DNA of 64,000 nucleotides from Vibrio ostreicida (lineage in GTDB: Bacteria > Pseudomonadota > Gammaproteobacteria > Enterobacterales > Vibrionaceae), in contig NZ_JABEYA020000001.1 of assembly GCF_013074385.2 (NCBI RefSeq), positions 248,001-312,000 on the forward strand, read 5' to 3'. How positions within the stretch are numbered: the stretch's first letter is position 1; each line of letters opens with the position of its first letter. A program made the translations under genes and the position numbers. The notes under the pieces were generated by a model. The model did no database searches. It worked only from the letters and a program-made list of their open reading frames with translations, and was not told the DNA's origin. Positions 9,229 to 18,887 of this stretch are shown here, one piece after another.

Positions 9229-9247
9229 GATAATGAAATTATTTAAC
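9229..9247. promoter_or_regulatory. Fur-like box, distal
   Basis: GATAATGAAATTATTTAAC matches the 19-bp Fur consensus GATAATGATAATCATTATC at 14 positions, including the first eight. It is about 215 bp before feoA, far for direct repression of the promoter proposed below. Confidence 0.4.
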
Positions 9248-9369
9248 TTAAATTAAATTTTTGTCTCGCTAGAGTTAATGCGGTGAGGGTGGCAACCGTC
9301 AGCATTCGTTGTTTTAACAATATTGACGTGGGTTATATTAACGAAAGTAACGTTTCATCTATGCAATGT

Positions 9370-9409
9370 TTGATTTCGAGCAATATTCACAAAATTAACC
9401 TGGTATAAG
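9370..9409 (+). promoter_or_regulatory. Candidate FNR-activated feo promoter
   Basis: TTGATTTCGAGCAA (9370-9383) matches the FNR/CRP-type consensus TTGAT-N4-ATCAA at 9 of 10 fixed positions. A TATAAG -10 element lies at 9404-9409. Placing the start about 7 bp further puts the FNR centre near -40, the class II activator position. Anaerobic activation of feo by FNR is established in E. coli; here it is a prediction. Confidence 0.55.
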
Positions 9410-9424
9410 ATTTAAAAATATAAA

Positions 9425-9439
9425 TAGTAATCCTTCTCA
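9425..9439. promoter_or_regulatory. Fur-like box over the feo transcript start
   Basis: TAGTAATCCTTCTCA matches the Fur 7-1-7 motif TGATAAT-N-ATTATCA at 10 of 14 positions. It lies just downstream of the predicted start, a repressing position. The match is moderate. Confidence 0.35.
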
Positions 9440-9462
9440 TTGTTATATTTATTGGCCTTTCT

Positions 9463-9699
9463 ATGAAACTTTCACAATTAAATCACGGACAAAAAGCAAC
9501 CATTACAGGGTTTTCGGGGCTATCAAGCGACGTAAGAAAAAAACTCATGGTAATGGGTTTGTTACCCGACACACCGGTGACCCTTATTCGAAAGGCTCCG
9601 ATGGGGGACCCTCTTCAGGTCGAGGTCAGAGGCGTTTCTCTTGCAGTAAGAACAAATATCGCCAATGCAGTGAACGTGGAGGTTGACCGTGAACTATAA
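9463..9699 (+). CDS. feoA: FeoA, ferrous iron transport accessory protein
   Basis: A 78-residue SH3-like protein (E. coli FeoA 75) with the family pattern KLMVMGLLPDTPV and a terminal beta region. It interacts with FeoB for Fe(II) uptake. It is the first gene of feoABC, with FNR- and Fur-like sites upstream. Its last 11 bp overlap the feoB start, implying coupled translation. Confidence 0.95.
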   Translation: MKLSQLNHGQKATITGFSGLSSDVRKKLMVMGLLPDTPVTLIRKAPMGDPLQVEVRGVSLAVRTNIANAVNVEVDREL

Positions 9700-11965
9700 C
9701 ATTCTAACGGTTGGCAACCCAAATAGTGGAAAAACAACACTATTTAATGGTTTGACTGGGGCCAAACAGCAAGTGGGTAACTGGGCTGGTGTAACGGTGG
9801 AGAAGAAAACTGGACGTTATCCGCATTCCGGAGACGAGTTTTTGCTCACTGATCTTCCCGGTATATATGCACTTGACAGTGGTAATGATGGAAACAGCAT
9901 TGATGAATCGATTGCATCTAGAGCTATTTTGACCCATCCGGCGGACTTGATTATTAACGTTGTTGATGCAACTTGTCTTGAACGCAGCTTGTATATGACT
10001 CTTCAGCTAAGAGAATTGGGTCGCCCCATGTTGGTGGTGTTGAATAAAATGGACGCGCTTAAACGAGAGCGGCAAACTATCGACGTCAAATCGTTGGAAA
10101 ACATGCTGGGATGTCCGGTTTTTGCCTTGTCGGCAAATAATCGAATTCAGGTGCAAAAGCTCAAACAGCATTTACATAAAGCTGTAGTTCAGGGCGTCGC
10201 TCTTAATGAGTTGAAACTCGACTACCAGAAAGATTTCGAAAATGCGATAGAAAAAATCAAACCGATATTCGAGAAAGATGCGTATGTTTCAGCGCGTGCT
10301 TTATCCATACGTAGTTTCGAAAACGATAGACTTGTGCTCAACAATCTTTCTCAGCTAGAACGAGACAATATTGCCATGGTACGAGAAAGCGTGGAGCTTG
10401 ATATTGATTTGTTGGTGGCTGATACCAAATACACGTTCTTGCATCAACAGTGTCAGGATGTTCGGAGATCTGAAGGTAAACTGAGCCATAGCTTTACTCA
10501 AAAAGTCGATAATGTTGTCCTAAACAAATGGGTTGGTGTGCCATTTTTCTTTATTGTGATGTACCTGATGTTCATGTTTTCGATCAATATAGGCAGTGCA
10601 TTTATTGATTTCTTTGATATTGGTGTCGGTGCTCTATTGGTTGACGGTGGACACTACCTACTCGATAACCACTTGCCAGTATGGCTGGTGACTCTGATAG
10701 CCGATGGCGTTGGTGGTGGCATTCAAACGGTGGCGACCTTTATTCCTGTTATTGCTTGTCTATATTTATTTCTCGCAATTTTGGAAAGTTCTGGTTACAT
10801 GTCGCGTGCAGCTTTTGTCTTAGATAAAGTGATGCAGAAAATTGGTCTCCCTGGTAAAGCGTTTGTGCCTTTAGTATTGGGTTTTGGTTGTAATGTCCCT
10901 GCTATTATGGCGACACGTACACTCGATCAGGAACGAGAAAGGAAACTGGCCGCGTCCATGGCACCTTTTATGTCTTGTGGCGCTCGGTTACCAGTCTACG
11001 CTCTTTTCGCTGCCGCGTTCTTCCCACAAAGTGGACAAAATATTGTTTTTGCTTTGTACCTGCTGGGCATTTTGGCGGCGGTGTTTACAGGCATTGTGTT
11101 AAAGAAAACCTTGTATCCTGGTTCCAGCGAAAGTTTTGTTATGGAGATGCCAGACTATGAATTGCCCACGGTGCAGAATGTCGTCATTAAAACGTGGCAG
11201 AAGCTCAAACGGTTTGTTCTTGGCGCTGGTAAAACCATTGTGTTAGTTGTAACTATCCTGAGTTTTCTTAATTCTGTAGGCACGGATGGTTCATTTGGAC
11301 ATGAAGACAGTGATGCATCGATACTGTCAAAAGTGTCACAAGTTGTGACCCCAGTGTTTGCGCCCATTGGGATTCAAAAAGAGAATTGGCCTGCAACCGT
11401 GGGGATTATCACTGGTATTTTTGCCAAAGAGGCGGTGGTCGGTACACTCAATAGCCTCTATGCTCCGAGCACGAGTGAAGACGCGGAGTATAATTTGCTC
11501 GCGAGCTTAGAAGAGGCGGTCATGTCGATTCCAAATAATCTCGCAGGGTTGAGCTACTCTGACCCCTTGGGTATTGAGGTGGGTGATCTGACAAACACTG
11601 AAGATGTGGCGCAGCAGCAGGATGTTGACGCATCGATTTTTAGTAATTTAAACCAATACTTTATTTCTAGCCATGCTGCATTTGCTTACCTTATATTTAT
11701 CTTGTTGTATACGCCATGTGTTGCCGCTATGGGCGCTTATGTCCGCGAGTTTGGTCAGAAGTATGCGCGCTTTATCGCGCTTTGGACAATGGGTTTAGCT
11801 TATGGGGGGGCCGCACTTTACTATCAAATCGCTCATTTCTCTGATCATAAGGTCTATAGTGCTGGCTGGATTGCAGGTATTCTTCTGGTGTCGTTAGTGA
11901 TCTATCGTGGTCTCAAAGTGGCTGGTCAACGTCAACTCACTTGTTCAGAGGCGCAAGTGGTATGA
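9689..11965 (+). CDS. feoB: FeoB, ferrous iron transporter GTPase
   Basis: A 758-residue inner-membrane Fe(II) transporter. The N-terminal G domain has G1 GNPNSGKTTLFNGLTG, G3 DLPGIY and G4 NKMD, followed by a helical region and a C-terminal membrane domain with two Gate motifs and conserved cysteines (GFGCNVPAIMATRT and SCGARLPVY). I chose the GTG at 9689, with GGAGG 6 nt upstream; a TTG at 9683 abuts that ribosome site and is less likely. The stop overlaps the feoC ATG. Confidence 0.97.
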   Translation: MNYNILTVGNPNSGKTTLFNGLTGAKQQVGNWAGVTVEKKTGRYPHSGDEFLLTDLPGIYALDSGNDGNSIDESIASRAILTHPADLIINVVDATCLERSLYMTLQLRELGRPMLVVLNKMDALKRERQTIDVKSLENMLGCPVFALSANNRIQVQKLKQHLHKAVVQGVALNELKLDYQKDFENAIEKIKPIFEKDAYVSARALSIRSFENDRLVLNNLSQLERDNIAMVRESVELDIDLLVADTKYTFLHQQCQDVRRSEGKLSHSFTQKVDNVVLNKWVGVPFFFIVMYLMFMFSINIGSAFIDFFDIGVGALLVDGGHYLLDNHLPVWLVTLIADGVGGGIQTVATFIPVIACLYLFLAILESSGYMSRAAFVLDKVMQKIGLPGKAFVPLVLGFGCNVPAIMATRTLDQERERKLAASMAPFMSCGARLPVYALFAAAFFPQSGQNIVFALYLLGILAAVFTGIVLKKTLYPGSSESFVMEMPDYELPTVQNVVIKTWQKLKRFVLGAGKTIVLVVTILSFLNSVGTDGSFGHEDSDASILSKVSQVVTPVFAPIGIQKENWPATVGIITGIFAKEAVVGTLNSLYAPSTSEDAEYNLLASLEEAVMSIPNNLAGLSYSDPLGIEVGDLTNTEDVAQQQDVDASIFSNLNQYFISSHAAFAYLIFILLYTPCVAAMGAYVREFGQKYARFIALWTMGLAYGGAALYYQIAHFSDHKVYSAGWIAGILLVSLVIYRGLKVAGQRQLTCSEAQVV

Positions 11966-12192
11966 TTCTTCAATCATTGAGAAAACATATCGAACAGAAA
12001 GGTTGTGTCAGTCAGGTTGATCTCGCTAAGCGATTTTCGCTGAGTGAAGACGGGGTTGCTGCCATGTTAGAGGTTTGGGTGAATAGAGGAAAAATCTCCC
12101 GCCTCGTTGATACGAACAAGTCAGGGCAGGTGACTCGTATTCGTTACTCCGCAAACCGGGTTGAAGGGCTATCTTTGACTGTGATTATGTAA
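11962..12192 (+). CDS. feoC: FeoC-like winged-helix protein
   Basis: A 76-residue winged-helix protein, starting at the ATG in an ATGA overlap with feoB (protein MILQSLRKHIEQKG). The position and fold pattern match FeoC, which binds and stabilises FeoB in some bacteria. Only one cysteine (residue 15) is present, so the four-cysteine Fe-S or iron-binding site of enteric FeoC is absent; an Fe-S sensing role is therefore unlikely. The longer frame from a TTG at 11941 is rejected. Confidence 0.88.
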   Translation: MILQSLRKHIEQKGCVSQVDLAKRFSLSEDGVAAMLEVWVNRGKISRLVDTNKSGQVTRIRYSANRVEGLSLTVIM

Positions 12193-12224
12193 ATTACCAC
12201 CGCAGGCATGACGGCGGTAAGCCG

Positions 12225-12644
12225 TCATTGAATCAATGAATCAGAGAGTGCGTTCTGTATGTCACTTATCATGGTTTGCTGTTGCTGTGGTGCCCGATAT
12301 TCGCCGAGAGTATTTCCCCACACTGGTTCTGGCCATGCAAGATCATTCTTAAAACGTGCAATATGATGGATATGTAGCTGAGGGACTCTATTCCCTATCG
12401 CACCTAAGTTAAGCTTGTCTGGTTGGAACGTTTTTTCGATAGCTAAACTGACTGCCCGAGATTCCAGCAAAAATTGTTGCTGATCTGAGAGTGATAGTTG
12501 ATGAAGTTCCGTGAGGTTTTCACGTTTTGGCACAAGAATGACCCAAGGAACTGCGTTGTCCTTATGGAGAAGCACAAGACACAAAGGCAAGTGACCAATG
12601 ATATCGGTATCCTTGAGTAACTGTGGGTGAAGTTCAAAATTCAT
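12225..12644 (-). CDS. HIT family protein
   Basis: A 139-residue histidine-triad hydrolase-like protein with the motif QLHIHHIARF near residue 92 and the family N-terminal pattern LPLCLVLLHKDNAVPWVILVPK. HIT proteins hydrolyse nucleotide phosphoramidates or dinucleotides; the substrate cannot be told here. I prefer the ATG at 12642-12644 (MNFELHPQL). A GTG at 12669-12671 with GGGGA upstream is an alternative. It is transcribed towards feoC and lies just downstream of argS on the same strand, behind a terminator. Confidence 0.9.
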   Translation of the reverse strand: MNFELHPQLLKDTDIIGHLPLCLVLLHKDNAVPWVILVPKRENLTELHQLSLSDQQQFLLESRAVSLAIEKTFQPDKLNLGAIGNRVPQLHIHHIARFKNDLAWPEPVWGNTLGEYRAPQQQQTMISDIQNALSDSLIQ

Positions 12645-12681
12645 AGGTGGCCCTGTTATGTTAAGTGTCACTATTCCCCAG

Positions 12682-12717
12682 ATAAAAGAAAAGGTTGGTG
12701 TGTATGCACCAACCTTT
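12682..12717 (-). terminator. Intrinsic terminator after argS
   Basis: An 11-bp perfect stem (AAAGGTTGGTG / CACCAACCTTT) sits 13 bp past the argS stop. Read on the minus strand it is followed by a T-rich stretch (TTCTTTTATC). Confidence 0.82.
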
Positions 12718-12730
12718 AACTGTGTGAACT

Positions 12731-14464
12731 TTACATGCGTTCAAGGGTATCAATACCCAGCAGCGATAAACCTTGTTTAATGGTATTCGCAGTCAGGGCT
12801 GAGAGCTTAAGGCGACTTTGTTTAACAGAGACATCTTGAGCATTCAGCACTGGGCAGGCTTCGTAGAAGCTAGAGAACTGACCTGCGAGTTCGAATAGAT
12901 AACTACACATGATATGAGGTTGCCCTTCACGAGCAACGGATTGGACCGCTTCTTCAAACTGAAGTAGCTTGGCTATCAAGGTTTTTTCTTTTTCATCAGT
13001 GATCTTTATTTCACCGGGCAAGTTATCCATAGGGAGACCGGCCTTAGCGAAAATGGATGCAACACGTGTATAAGCGTATTGCATGTATGGGGCGGTGTTT
13101 CCTTCAAATGCGAGCATGTTGTCCCAATCGAACACATAGTCAGTTGTTCGGTGTTTCGAAAGATCTGCATATTTTACCGCTGCCATTGCAACAGTATTGG
13201 CAATATTTTGTTTCTCAGCGTCTTCCAACTCTGCGTTTTTGGATTCAATTAGCTTGATGGCTCGCTCTTGTGCTTCATCGAGTAGGTCTGCTAAACGGAC
13301 TGTGCCACCGGCTCGTGTTTTAAATGGACGGCCATCTTTACCTAGCATCATCCCAAATGCGTGATGCTCAAGAGAGACATTCTCCGGAACATAACCTGCT
13401 TTGCGGACGATGGTCCACGCTTGCATAAGGTGCTGATGTTGACGGGAGTCGATGAAATAGAGAACCCGGTCAGCACCGAGGGTTTCGTAACGGTACTTTG
13501 CGCAAGCGATATCGGTTGTCGTATATAGGAAACCGCCATCCCTCTTTTGGATAATCACACCCATAGGTTCGCCGTCTTTATTTTTGTATTCATCAAGGAA
13601 GACGACTTGAGCCCCATCATCCTCTTGGGCTAACCCTTGTTTTTGGAGATCGGCGACGATACCAGAGAGCATATCGTTGTACATACTCTCTCCCATAACG
13701 TCATCACGATTTAGGGAGACGTTAAGGCGGTCATAGTTTCGTTGGTTCTGGATCATGGTAACATCCACCAACTTTCTCCACATTTCTGCGCAGTATTGGT
13801 CACCACTTTGAAGTTTGACAACATAGTTGCGTGCTTTGACGGCGAACTCTTCGTCTTCATCGTAGAGTTTTTTAGATTCTCGGTAGAACGCTTCGAGATC
13901 AGAAAGCTCCATAGAGACTTCGCCAGATTCTTTCTGAACACGCTCTAGGTTTGCAATTAGCATCCCAAACTGAGTTCCCCAATCTCCTATATGGTTTGCT
14001 CGAATGACATTATGGCCAAGAAACTCAAGGGTGCGGACAACGGCGTCACCAATAATTGTTGATCTCAGGTGACCGACGTGCATTTCTTTTGCAACGTTCG
14101 GGGCTGAGTAGTCTGCTACGATGGTTTTCTGTGTTTCTTTACTCACACCAAGGCGTTTATCAGCCAGTGCGGCTTCTGCATTGTTGGCAAGAAATGCTTC
14201 ACTTAAGAAAATATTGATAAAGCCGGGACCAGCGATTTCTGTTTTGCACGCGATACCATCAAGGTCAAGAACGTCCAGAACTTTTTGAGCAAATTCTCGC
14301 GGGTTCGCACCGAGTCTCTTTGCAACACCCATCACACCGTTTGCTTGATAATCACCAAACTGTGGTTTGGCTGATTGGCGAACCGCAGCAGGGCTGCCTT
14401 TGGGTGCGCCTGCGGCTTCTAAAGCCTGAGATACTTTGTCGTTAATAAGTGCTTGGATATTCAC
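12731..14464 (-). CDS. argS: ArgS, arginyl-tRNA synthetase
   Basis: A class I synthetase of 577 residues, exactly the E. coli length, when started at the GTG 14462-14464 (protein begins [11 protein letters not shown]). An AAGGA lies about 8 nt upstream. It has the HIGH-type motif [10 protein letters not shown] near residue 125, and the C-terminal anticodon-binding domain ends [12 protein letters not shown]. It charges tRNA-Arg, one isoacceptor of which is encoded at 56512. It is divergent from yecM, as in E. coli. Confidence 0.98.
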   Translation of the reverse strand: MNIQALINDKVSQALEAAGAPKGSPAAVRQSAKPQFGDYQANGVMGVAKRLGANPREFAQKVLDVLDLDGIACKTEIAGPGFINIFLSEAFLANNAEAALADKRLGVSKETQKTIVADYSAPNVAKEMHVGHLRSTIIGDAVVRTLEFLGHNVIRANHIGDWGTQFGMLIANLERVQKESGEVSMELSDLEAFYRESKKLYDEDEEFAVKARNYVVKLQSGDQYCAEMWRKLVDVTMIQNQRNYDRLNVSLNRDDVMGESMYNDMLSGIVADLQKQGLAQEDDGAQVVFLDEYKNKDGEPMGVIIQKRDGGFLYTTTDIACAKYRYETLGADRVLYFIDSRQHQHLMQAWTIVRKAGYVPENVSLEHHAFGMMLGKDGRPFKTRAGGTVRLADLLDEAQERAIKLIESKNAELEDAEKQNIANTVAMAAVKYADLSKHRTTDYVFDWDNMLAFEGNTAPYMQYAYTRVASIFAKAGLPMDNLPGEIKITDEKEKTLIAKLLQFEEAVQSVAREGQPHIMCSYLFELAGQFSSFYEACPVLNAQDVSVKQSRLKLSALTANTIKQGLSLLGIDTLERM

Positions 14465-14700
14465 ACGTGATTCCTTCAATTCTTGAGAATTGGTTTGATA
14501 TGCAAATTGACTTCAGTCTTGTTGAGATAGCTTGCTGAACTTAGCCACGGTTGCGGGATGCATATCGTTTTGAGTTAATAAATTGGAGCACATAATATCA
14601 ACTTTAAGTCATCTCTTACAGGGAGTGTTCTGCGAAATTTTCTACTTTTGTTGAGTAACTTGCTACTATTGTCGATAAATCAATATATTGGATGGATAAA

Positions 14701-15300
14701 ATGTCTCAAAGGCCGTTAGATGTAGAACTGATGCCGTTTCAATTGAAAGCGAAACTGAATGATTTTATGGATAGAATTCAGGGGCTAAGTGAAAAGCTGG
14801 CGATTGATTTGAGCGCGTTGCAGGCTGATCATATTGCTTTAAGAGTGAATGATTTATCTCTGGCTGAACAAGTGCACAAAGAGTGGTTAAAAGAAGGTCG
14901 TGAAATTTCGACTGCGATCATTAATGGCCGCCCGATTATTGTGATTGAGTTTGATCAGCCTCTGACTGCCGCACATTGGACGATTGAATGTCTTGAATTG
15001 CCATATCCTGCGGCTGGCAAAATCTACCCAGTGCAAAGTTGGGAGCATGTAGAATTCGTTATGCCTTCTTTAGCGTGCAGTGCTGAGCAGTTTTTGGAGG
15101 ACATAAAACGGCGTTTTCCAAGCTTTGACAATCAATGGGATTCACTAAAAGAGCAAGGGGTAACCGTTAAGCTTTCCAGCCCAAAAGGAGAAGGAGAACG
15201 ACTTGATAACCCGACAGTGGCTTTTAAGCATGAAGGGGTCTGTATTAAGCTTCACCCCTATTCACTTAAACAAATTGTGGCCTCAGAGCAGTCAACCTAG
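14701..15300 (+). CDS. yecM: YecM family protein (VOC superfamily)
   Basis: About 199 residues, similar throughout to E. coli YecM: ADHIALRVND, INGRPIIVIEF, SWEHVEFVMP, LSSPKGEGERLDNPT and the C-terminal LHPYSLKQIVASEQS. The fold is a vicinal-oxygen-chelate type; the function is unknown. It is adjacent and divergent to argS, also as in E. coli. ATGs at 14692 and 14701 are possible; the second has GGAT at a better distance. The 3' end overlaps the convergent insulinase gene by 9 bp. Confidence 0.9.
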   Translation: MSQRPLDVELMPFQLKAKLNDFMDRIQGLSEKLAIDLSALQADHIALRVNDLSLAEQVHKEWLKEGREISTAIINGRPIIVIEFDQPLTAAHWTIECLELPYPAAGKIYPVQSWEHVEFVMPSLACSAEQFLEDIKRRFPSFDNQWDSLKEQGVTVKLSSPKGEGERLDNPTVAFKHEGVCIKLHPYSLKQIVASEQST

Positions 15301-18066
15301 GTCAGTAGCTTTTGGGCGTAACTGAAATTGTTCAATTGAGCCTATCTCCAACCCGAGGTTCAGCTCAGAGGAATGGCGGTGCGAGCTGCCTTGTGTATGC
15401 ATGATAAGTCGATTGGCTGTCCTTGGCTTTAATTGGGTGACGATAAAACGAATCATGTCGGCGCGAGTGAGCTTTTTGAGGGCCTCAAGGACCTTTTCTT
15501 TTTGATTGAACTGACTGTCTTTATTTCCTATCGATACCCATAATCGCTGGGCTCGGCCACGAAGAGTGGTGTCAGGAGTAGCAATTTGGTTCCAGAGGCC
15601 TCGCTTAGTGCTATGCCATTGATAATCATTGAGCTCAAGTAAAATCATATAAAAAGCGTTGAGAAACTCATCGATGGATTGGATAAGCTCAACGGGTGCT
15701 GCATTGGGTGACTGAACGTAGAGTACGAGGCCTGGGTGCCGATTGAGCGGCATGTTTCCCGTTCCCACCATATAGCCCAGCTGTTGTTTGGTTCTGATTT
15801 CATTAAAAAAAGTAGCCGACATCAAGTGGTTAGCGAGAGAATAGAGGGCGATGTTCCGAGGAGCGATATCGAGACACTGGTAGTACACCACAATAGCGGA
15901 ATCGGCTTGTTCGCAGTCGATCGAGTGATGAAACGTGCCACTTTCGCCAAGCATCACTAAGGGGCGCAGCGATTCTTCATATTTTTGGTTAGGGACGCTT
16001 AAAGCATCTTTCAGTGTGTCACCCAATTTGATCGCATCGGCTTGAGTCCAATCACCATAAACAAACATTTCAATATGCAATTGAGCAAGAATCTTTTCAA
16101 CAAATTCAGCCAATTCGGTTACTTCAATTGTTTCTAGGGCTTTCAATAGTTCGGCGTAAGGTGGATTGTTAGGTTGTAATAGTCCGGTCATCGCGTTGAA
16201 CAATTGAGATATAGGTTTATCTTGTGCTGCGTTGCGCCAGTTTCTCAACATTTGGGACTTGATCGTGGTAAAACGTTGTTGGCTGAATTCCCGCTTTGCA
16301 AAACGCCGCAAAATCATGGCCATCAACTCAGGTTGTTTTTTACTAAACCCAGAAAGAGTGAGAGTGACACCTCCCTGATGGGCGTACATGTTGTAACCCA
16401 TACCAGCGATTTCAGCTTGGTAAGTCTCTGTTGATAGTGAGTCCAAAAACATTTCCACACACAGACGTGTTTTCACAATGTTTTGGCTATTAGCGACCGC
16501 ATGGGGACTGTCTATGGCGACGTAAATCACCCCTTTGGGAACACGAAATTGATGATCTTGTAGGTGCCAAAGCTTGAATCCAGGTAAGTCCTCTATGATG
16601 CTGGGTGTCGTCGAGCGTAATTCAATGTCGAAAGGTTTTAAATCGTAACAAATAAATGGGTTCTTTTGGGGTAAGGCAAAAGCGAGAGGGCTGACCTTTC
16701 CAAAATGGTCCATTTGCTCATCTGTCAATCGATTGACACTGTATGGTGTCGCATACCAATCTGCTTGCTGGTCATAATCTCGTCCCTGTGCGATGACGGA
16801 TATACGAAGGTTTTGCGGCGTAAAATAGTCGAGCAGACTCTTTAATTGATTTTCATCGTATCGGTTCATGACAAAGTCGCCATAGATGGTATCTTCTGGC
16901 GAATAATGCTGCATATTGACGACAAGGTGACTGACCAGATCCATCGGTTTCGTGGGTTCTTGAAAGCGGAATGCTGACTCAAGTACCGCTTGTTTTTCGA
17001 GATAGCGCCATTGTGCAAAACCTTCACGGCTTACCAGCGCGAGATAAGAAAATACGCCCTGTACAATATCTTCAACGTAGTTAAGCCCTAACGCTGTTAA
17101 CGCGCAGCTAACCGTAAATTCACGATAATTGCTACCACTGGTCCCGCCTCCAGCAGTGAGAGACGTGATCCAGCCCTTTTGTTTAAGCGCCAGCATTAAG
17201 CTGCCTTCAGCTTCGTCGCCGAGTAAATGTGCAAAGTAGGAAAGGGGCTTTTGGCGATAGTACTGATCCATGCAAGGGAAAGGGAATGTAAGTATCAGTT
17301 TTCGAATATCCTTGATGGGCTCTACATTGACAATAATTTCAGTGGATTGCTTGCTTGTGTATGGAACATTTATTGTTTTACCGGACAGGTTATGGTTGGG
17401 AATATGACAAAATCTTTCTTTAATCCAATCCTCAAGTTCTTGCAGAGTTTGTGGCCCCATAATGGTAAGAGTCATGAGATCCGCCGAGTATTGTTGATAG
17501 TGAAAATCAACAATTTCATCGCGAATGGACTGGCCATTTCGATCCCCAAGCGTTTCAAGGTTCCCTACCGAAAATTTAGAGAAAGGATGCGCTGGATTAA
17601 CCAGCTCTTTGTGTACTTGATACAAGCGACGAGAATCATCTTTTAGTTTGAGTTTATATTCAGATTCTACGGCTTGACGTTCTTTGTCCAAGGCTTCTTG
17701 ATTAAAAAGTGGTGAGGTAAAAAACTGACTGAACCTATCCAGACTTTGCTCGAAAACGTTCGGTGATACATCGAAGAAAAAACAGGTATGCTCGGTTCCC
17801 GTCCAAGCGTTATTGCTGCCACCGTGTTGATTAATATAGTGTTGAAATTCGCCTATTTTGGGGTACTTTTCTGTCCCCAAAAAAAGCATATGTTCAAGAT
17901 AGTGAGCTAGGCCTTGTCTGTCTAAAGGGTCATCGAAATGACCGACGTTAACGGCGAGAGCTGCGGCTGATTTTTGCGCATCTCTGTCATGGACCGCTAG
18001 CACTCTAAGCCCGTTATCCAACGTGAAATAGCGATATTGGTTGGTATCATTGGGGCTTATATGCAC
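15292..18066 (-). CDS. Insulinase (M16) family zinc protease, pitrilysin-like
   Basis: The 924 residues hold the inverted zinc motif HYLEH (in LAHYLEHMLFLGTEKYP) followed by the downstream Glu region (KERQAVESEYKLK), and the four-domain M16A layout of pitrilysin/insulin-degrading enzyme. I chose the GTG at 18064-18066 (protein VHISPNDTNQYRYF), with GGAG at good spacing; the longer frame would add 79 residues without homology. No signal peptide is seen with this start, so it is probably cytoplasmic, unlike periplasmic E. coli PtrA. It is divergent from sixA. Confidence 0.92.
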   Translation of the reverse strand: MHISPNDTNQYRYFTLDNGLRVLAVHDRDAQKSAAALAVNVGHFDDPLDRQGLAHYLEHMLFLGTEKYPKIGEFQHYINQHGGSNNAWTGTEHTCFFFDVSPNVFEQSLDRFSQFFTSPLFNQEALDKERQAVESEYKLKLKDDSRRLYQVHKELVNPAHPFSKFSVGNLETLGDRNGQSIRDEIVDFHYQQYSADLMTLTIMGPQTLQELEDWIKERFCHIPNHNLSGKTINVPYTSKQSTEIIVNVEPIKDIRKLILTFPFPCMDQYYRQKPLSYFAHLLGDEAEGSLMLALKQKGWITSLTAGGGTSGSNYREFTVSCALTALGLNYVEDIVQGVFSYLALVSREGFAQWRYLEKQAVLESAFRFQEPTKPMDLVSHLVVNMQHYSPEDTIYGDFVMNRYDENQLKSLLDYFTPQNLRISVIAQGRDYDQQADWYATPYSVNRLTDEQMDHFGKVSPLAFALPQKNPFICYDLKPFDIELRSTTPSIIEDLPGFKLWHLQDHQFRVPKGVIYVAIDSPHAVANSQNIVKTRLCVEMFLDSLSTETYQAEIAGMGYNMYAHQGGVTLTLSGFSKKQPELMAMILRRFAKREFSQQRFTTIKSQMLRNWRNAAQDKPISQLFNAMTGLLQPNNPPYAELLKALETIEVTELAEFVEKILAQLHIEMFVYGDWTQADAIKLGDTLKDALSVPNQKYEESLRPLVMLGESGTFHHSIDCEQADSAIVVYYQCLDIAPRNIALYSLANHLMSATFFNEIRTKQQLGYMVGTGNMPLNRHPGLVLYVQSPNAAPVELIQSIDEFLNAFYMILLELNDYQWHSTKRGLWNQIATPDTTLRGRAQRLWVSIGNKDSQFNQKEKVLEALKKLTRADMIRFIVTQLKPRTANRLIMHTQGSSHRHSSELNLGLEIGSIEQFQLRPKATDLG

Positions 18067-18301
18067 AAGTTTACTCCGCTTATGGTCGCTAAATAGTAGT
18101 ATGAACGGGATGTGGACGACTGCCAACTCGGGTTCAAAGAAAGATAAGCATACACAATTTGTTAATTCATCACTAAAGATTGTTAAGAAAGTCCAAGTCT
18201 TTGGCAAGGCACTTGATATAATTATTTTTATAGGGCACAACGCTAAGATAATAAAATTGCGCTTAGTAAGCGCGGCAAAAACAGGTAATAGGAACACAGC
18301 C

Positions 18302-18772
18302 ATGAAAATTTTTATTATGCGTCATGGGGAAGCAGAGCATTACGCAGAATCAGATGCTCAGAGATCATTGACTGAACGGGGTCAAAAGAATTCCGTCCAA
18401 GTCGTACAAGAGTGTGTGAAAACAGGCCATAGTCAGTTTGATTGTGTTTTGGTTAGCCCCTACCTACGAGCACAACAAACTTGGCAGGCGGTATCGCATT
18501 TGTTTTCAGCCAAGAAAATCCTCACTTGTGATGATATTACTCCCTACGGAGAGTCTTCTCATGTTGCAAACTATGTCGAGGCTATCGCGGAAGTAGATAA
18601 ATTGACCTCGGTGTTACTGGTCTCCCATTTACCCTTAGTGGGATATTTAACTGCCGAATTTGTCCCCGAAATTGCGCCCCCCATGTTTACGACTTCTGGC
18701 ATTATCGGTATTGAATATCACTTAGATAAACATGTTGGAAACGTCATCTTTAATCGGCAATCAGAGTCGTAA
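18302..18772 (+). CDS. sixA: SixA, phosphohistidine phosphatase
   Basis: A 156-residue histidine phosphatase with the catalytic FIMRHGEAEHY near the N-terminus and a later conserved histidine in LLVSHLPLVGYL. In E. coli SixA dephosphorylates the nitrogen phosphotransferase protein NPr; ArcB was the earlier proposed target. The start is the ATG at 18302 (MKIFIMRHGE). The frame extends far upstream, but only through the region antisense to the insulinase gene. No terminator is obvious before the flhA promoter. Confidence 0.93.
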   Translation: MKIFIMRHGEAEHYAESDAQRSLTERGQKNSVQVVQECVKTGHSQFDCVLVSPYLRAQQTWQAVSHLFSAKKILTCDDITPYGESSHVANYVEAIAEVDKLTSVLLVSHLPLVGYLTAEFVPEIAPPMFTTSGIIGIEYHLDKHVGNVIFNRQSES

Positions 18773-18823
18773 TATCTGTCGCTTTCGTCTTAGCGGATTC
18801 AGCCATAAAATTGACATTGCTTG

Positions 18824-18839
18824 TGGACTGGAATTTGCA
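18824..18839 (+). promoter_or_regulatory. Sigma-54 promoter of the flhA operon
   Basis: TGGACTGGAATTTGCA has the GG-N10-GC spacing and a perfect TTGCA -12 element of the sigma-54 consensus TGGCACG-N4-TTGCA. It lies about 50 bp before the flhA ATG. Sigma-54-dependent (FlrC-activated) control of flhA-operon genes is established in Vibrio cholerae; here the site is a sequence prediction. Confidence 0.7.
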
Positions 18840-18887
18840 TCCTGTTTCAAGTCTTTAAATTAATAAGAAATAGTAGCCTGCTCTTCT

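Larger units (their letters stand above)
9002..9462. other. Regulatory intergenic region before feoABC
   Basis: This 461-bp stretch has no convincing gene. It holds a hairpin with a T tract on the minus strand (9019-9059), a 10-bp inverted repeat (9148-9171), a Fur-like sequence (9229-9247) and an FNR-type promoter with a second Fur-like sequence near the feoA start. A 71-codon minus-strand frame at 8959-9174 runs into the end of the preceding gene and has no ribosome binding site, so I do not call it. Confidence 0.6.

Noticed and set aside
12209-12227. TGACGGC/GCCGTCA hairpin after feoC as terminator
   Set aside because: Short stem without a T run, overlapping the stop codon of the HIT gene; not convincing.
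18067-18303. N-terminal extension of the insulinase-type protease
   Set aside because: Adds 79 residues with no family similarity; a GTG with GGAG upstream at 18066 starts where homology starts.
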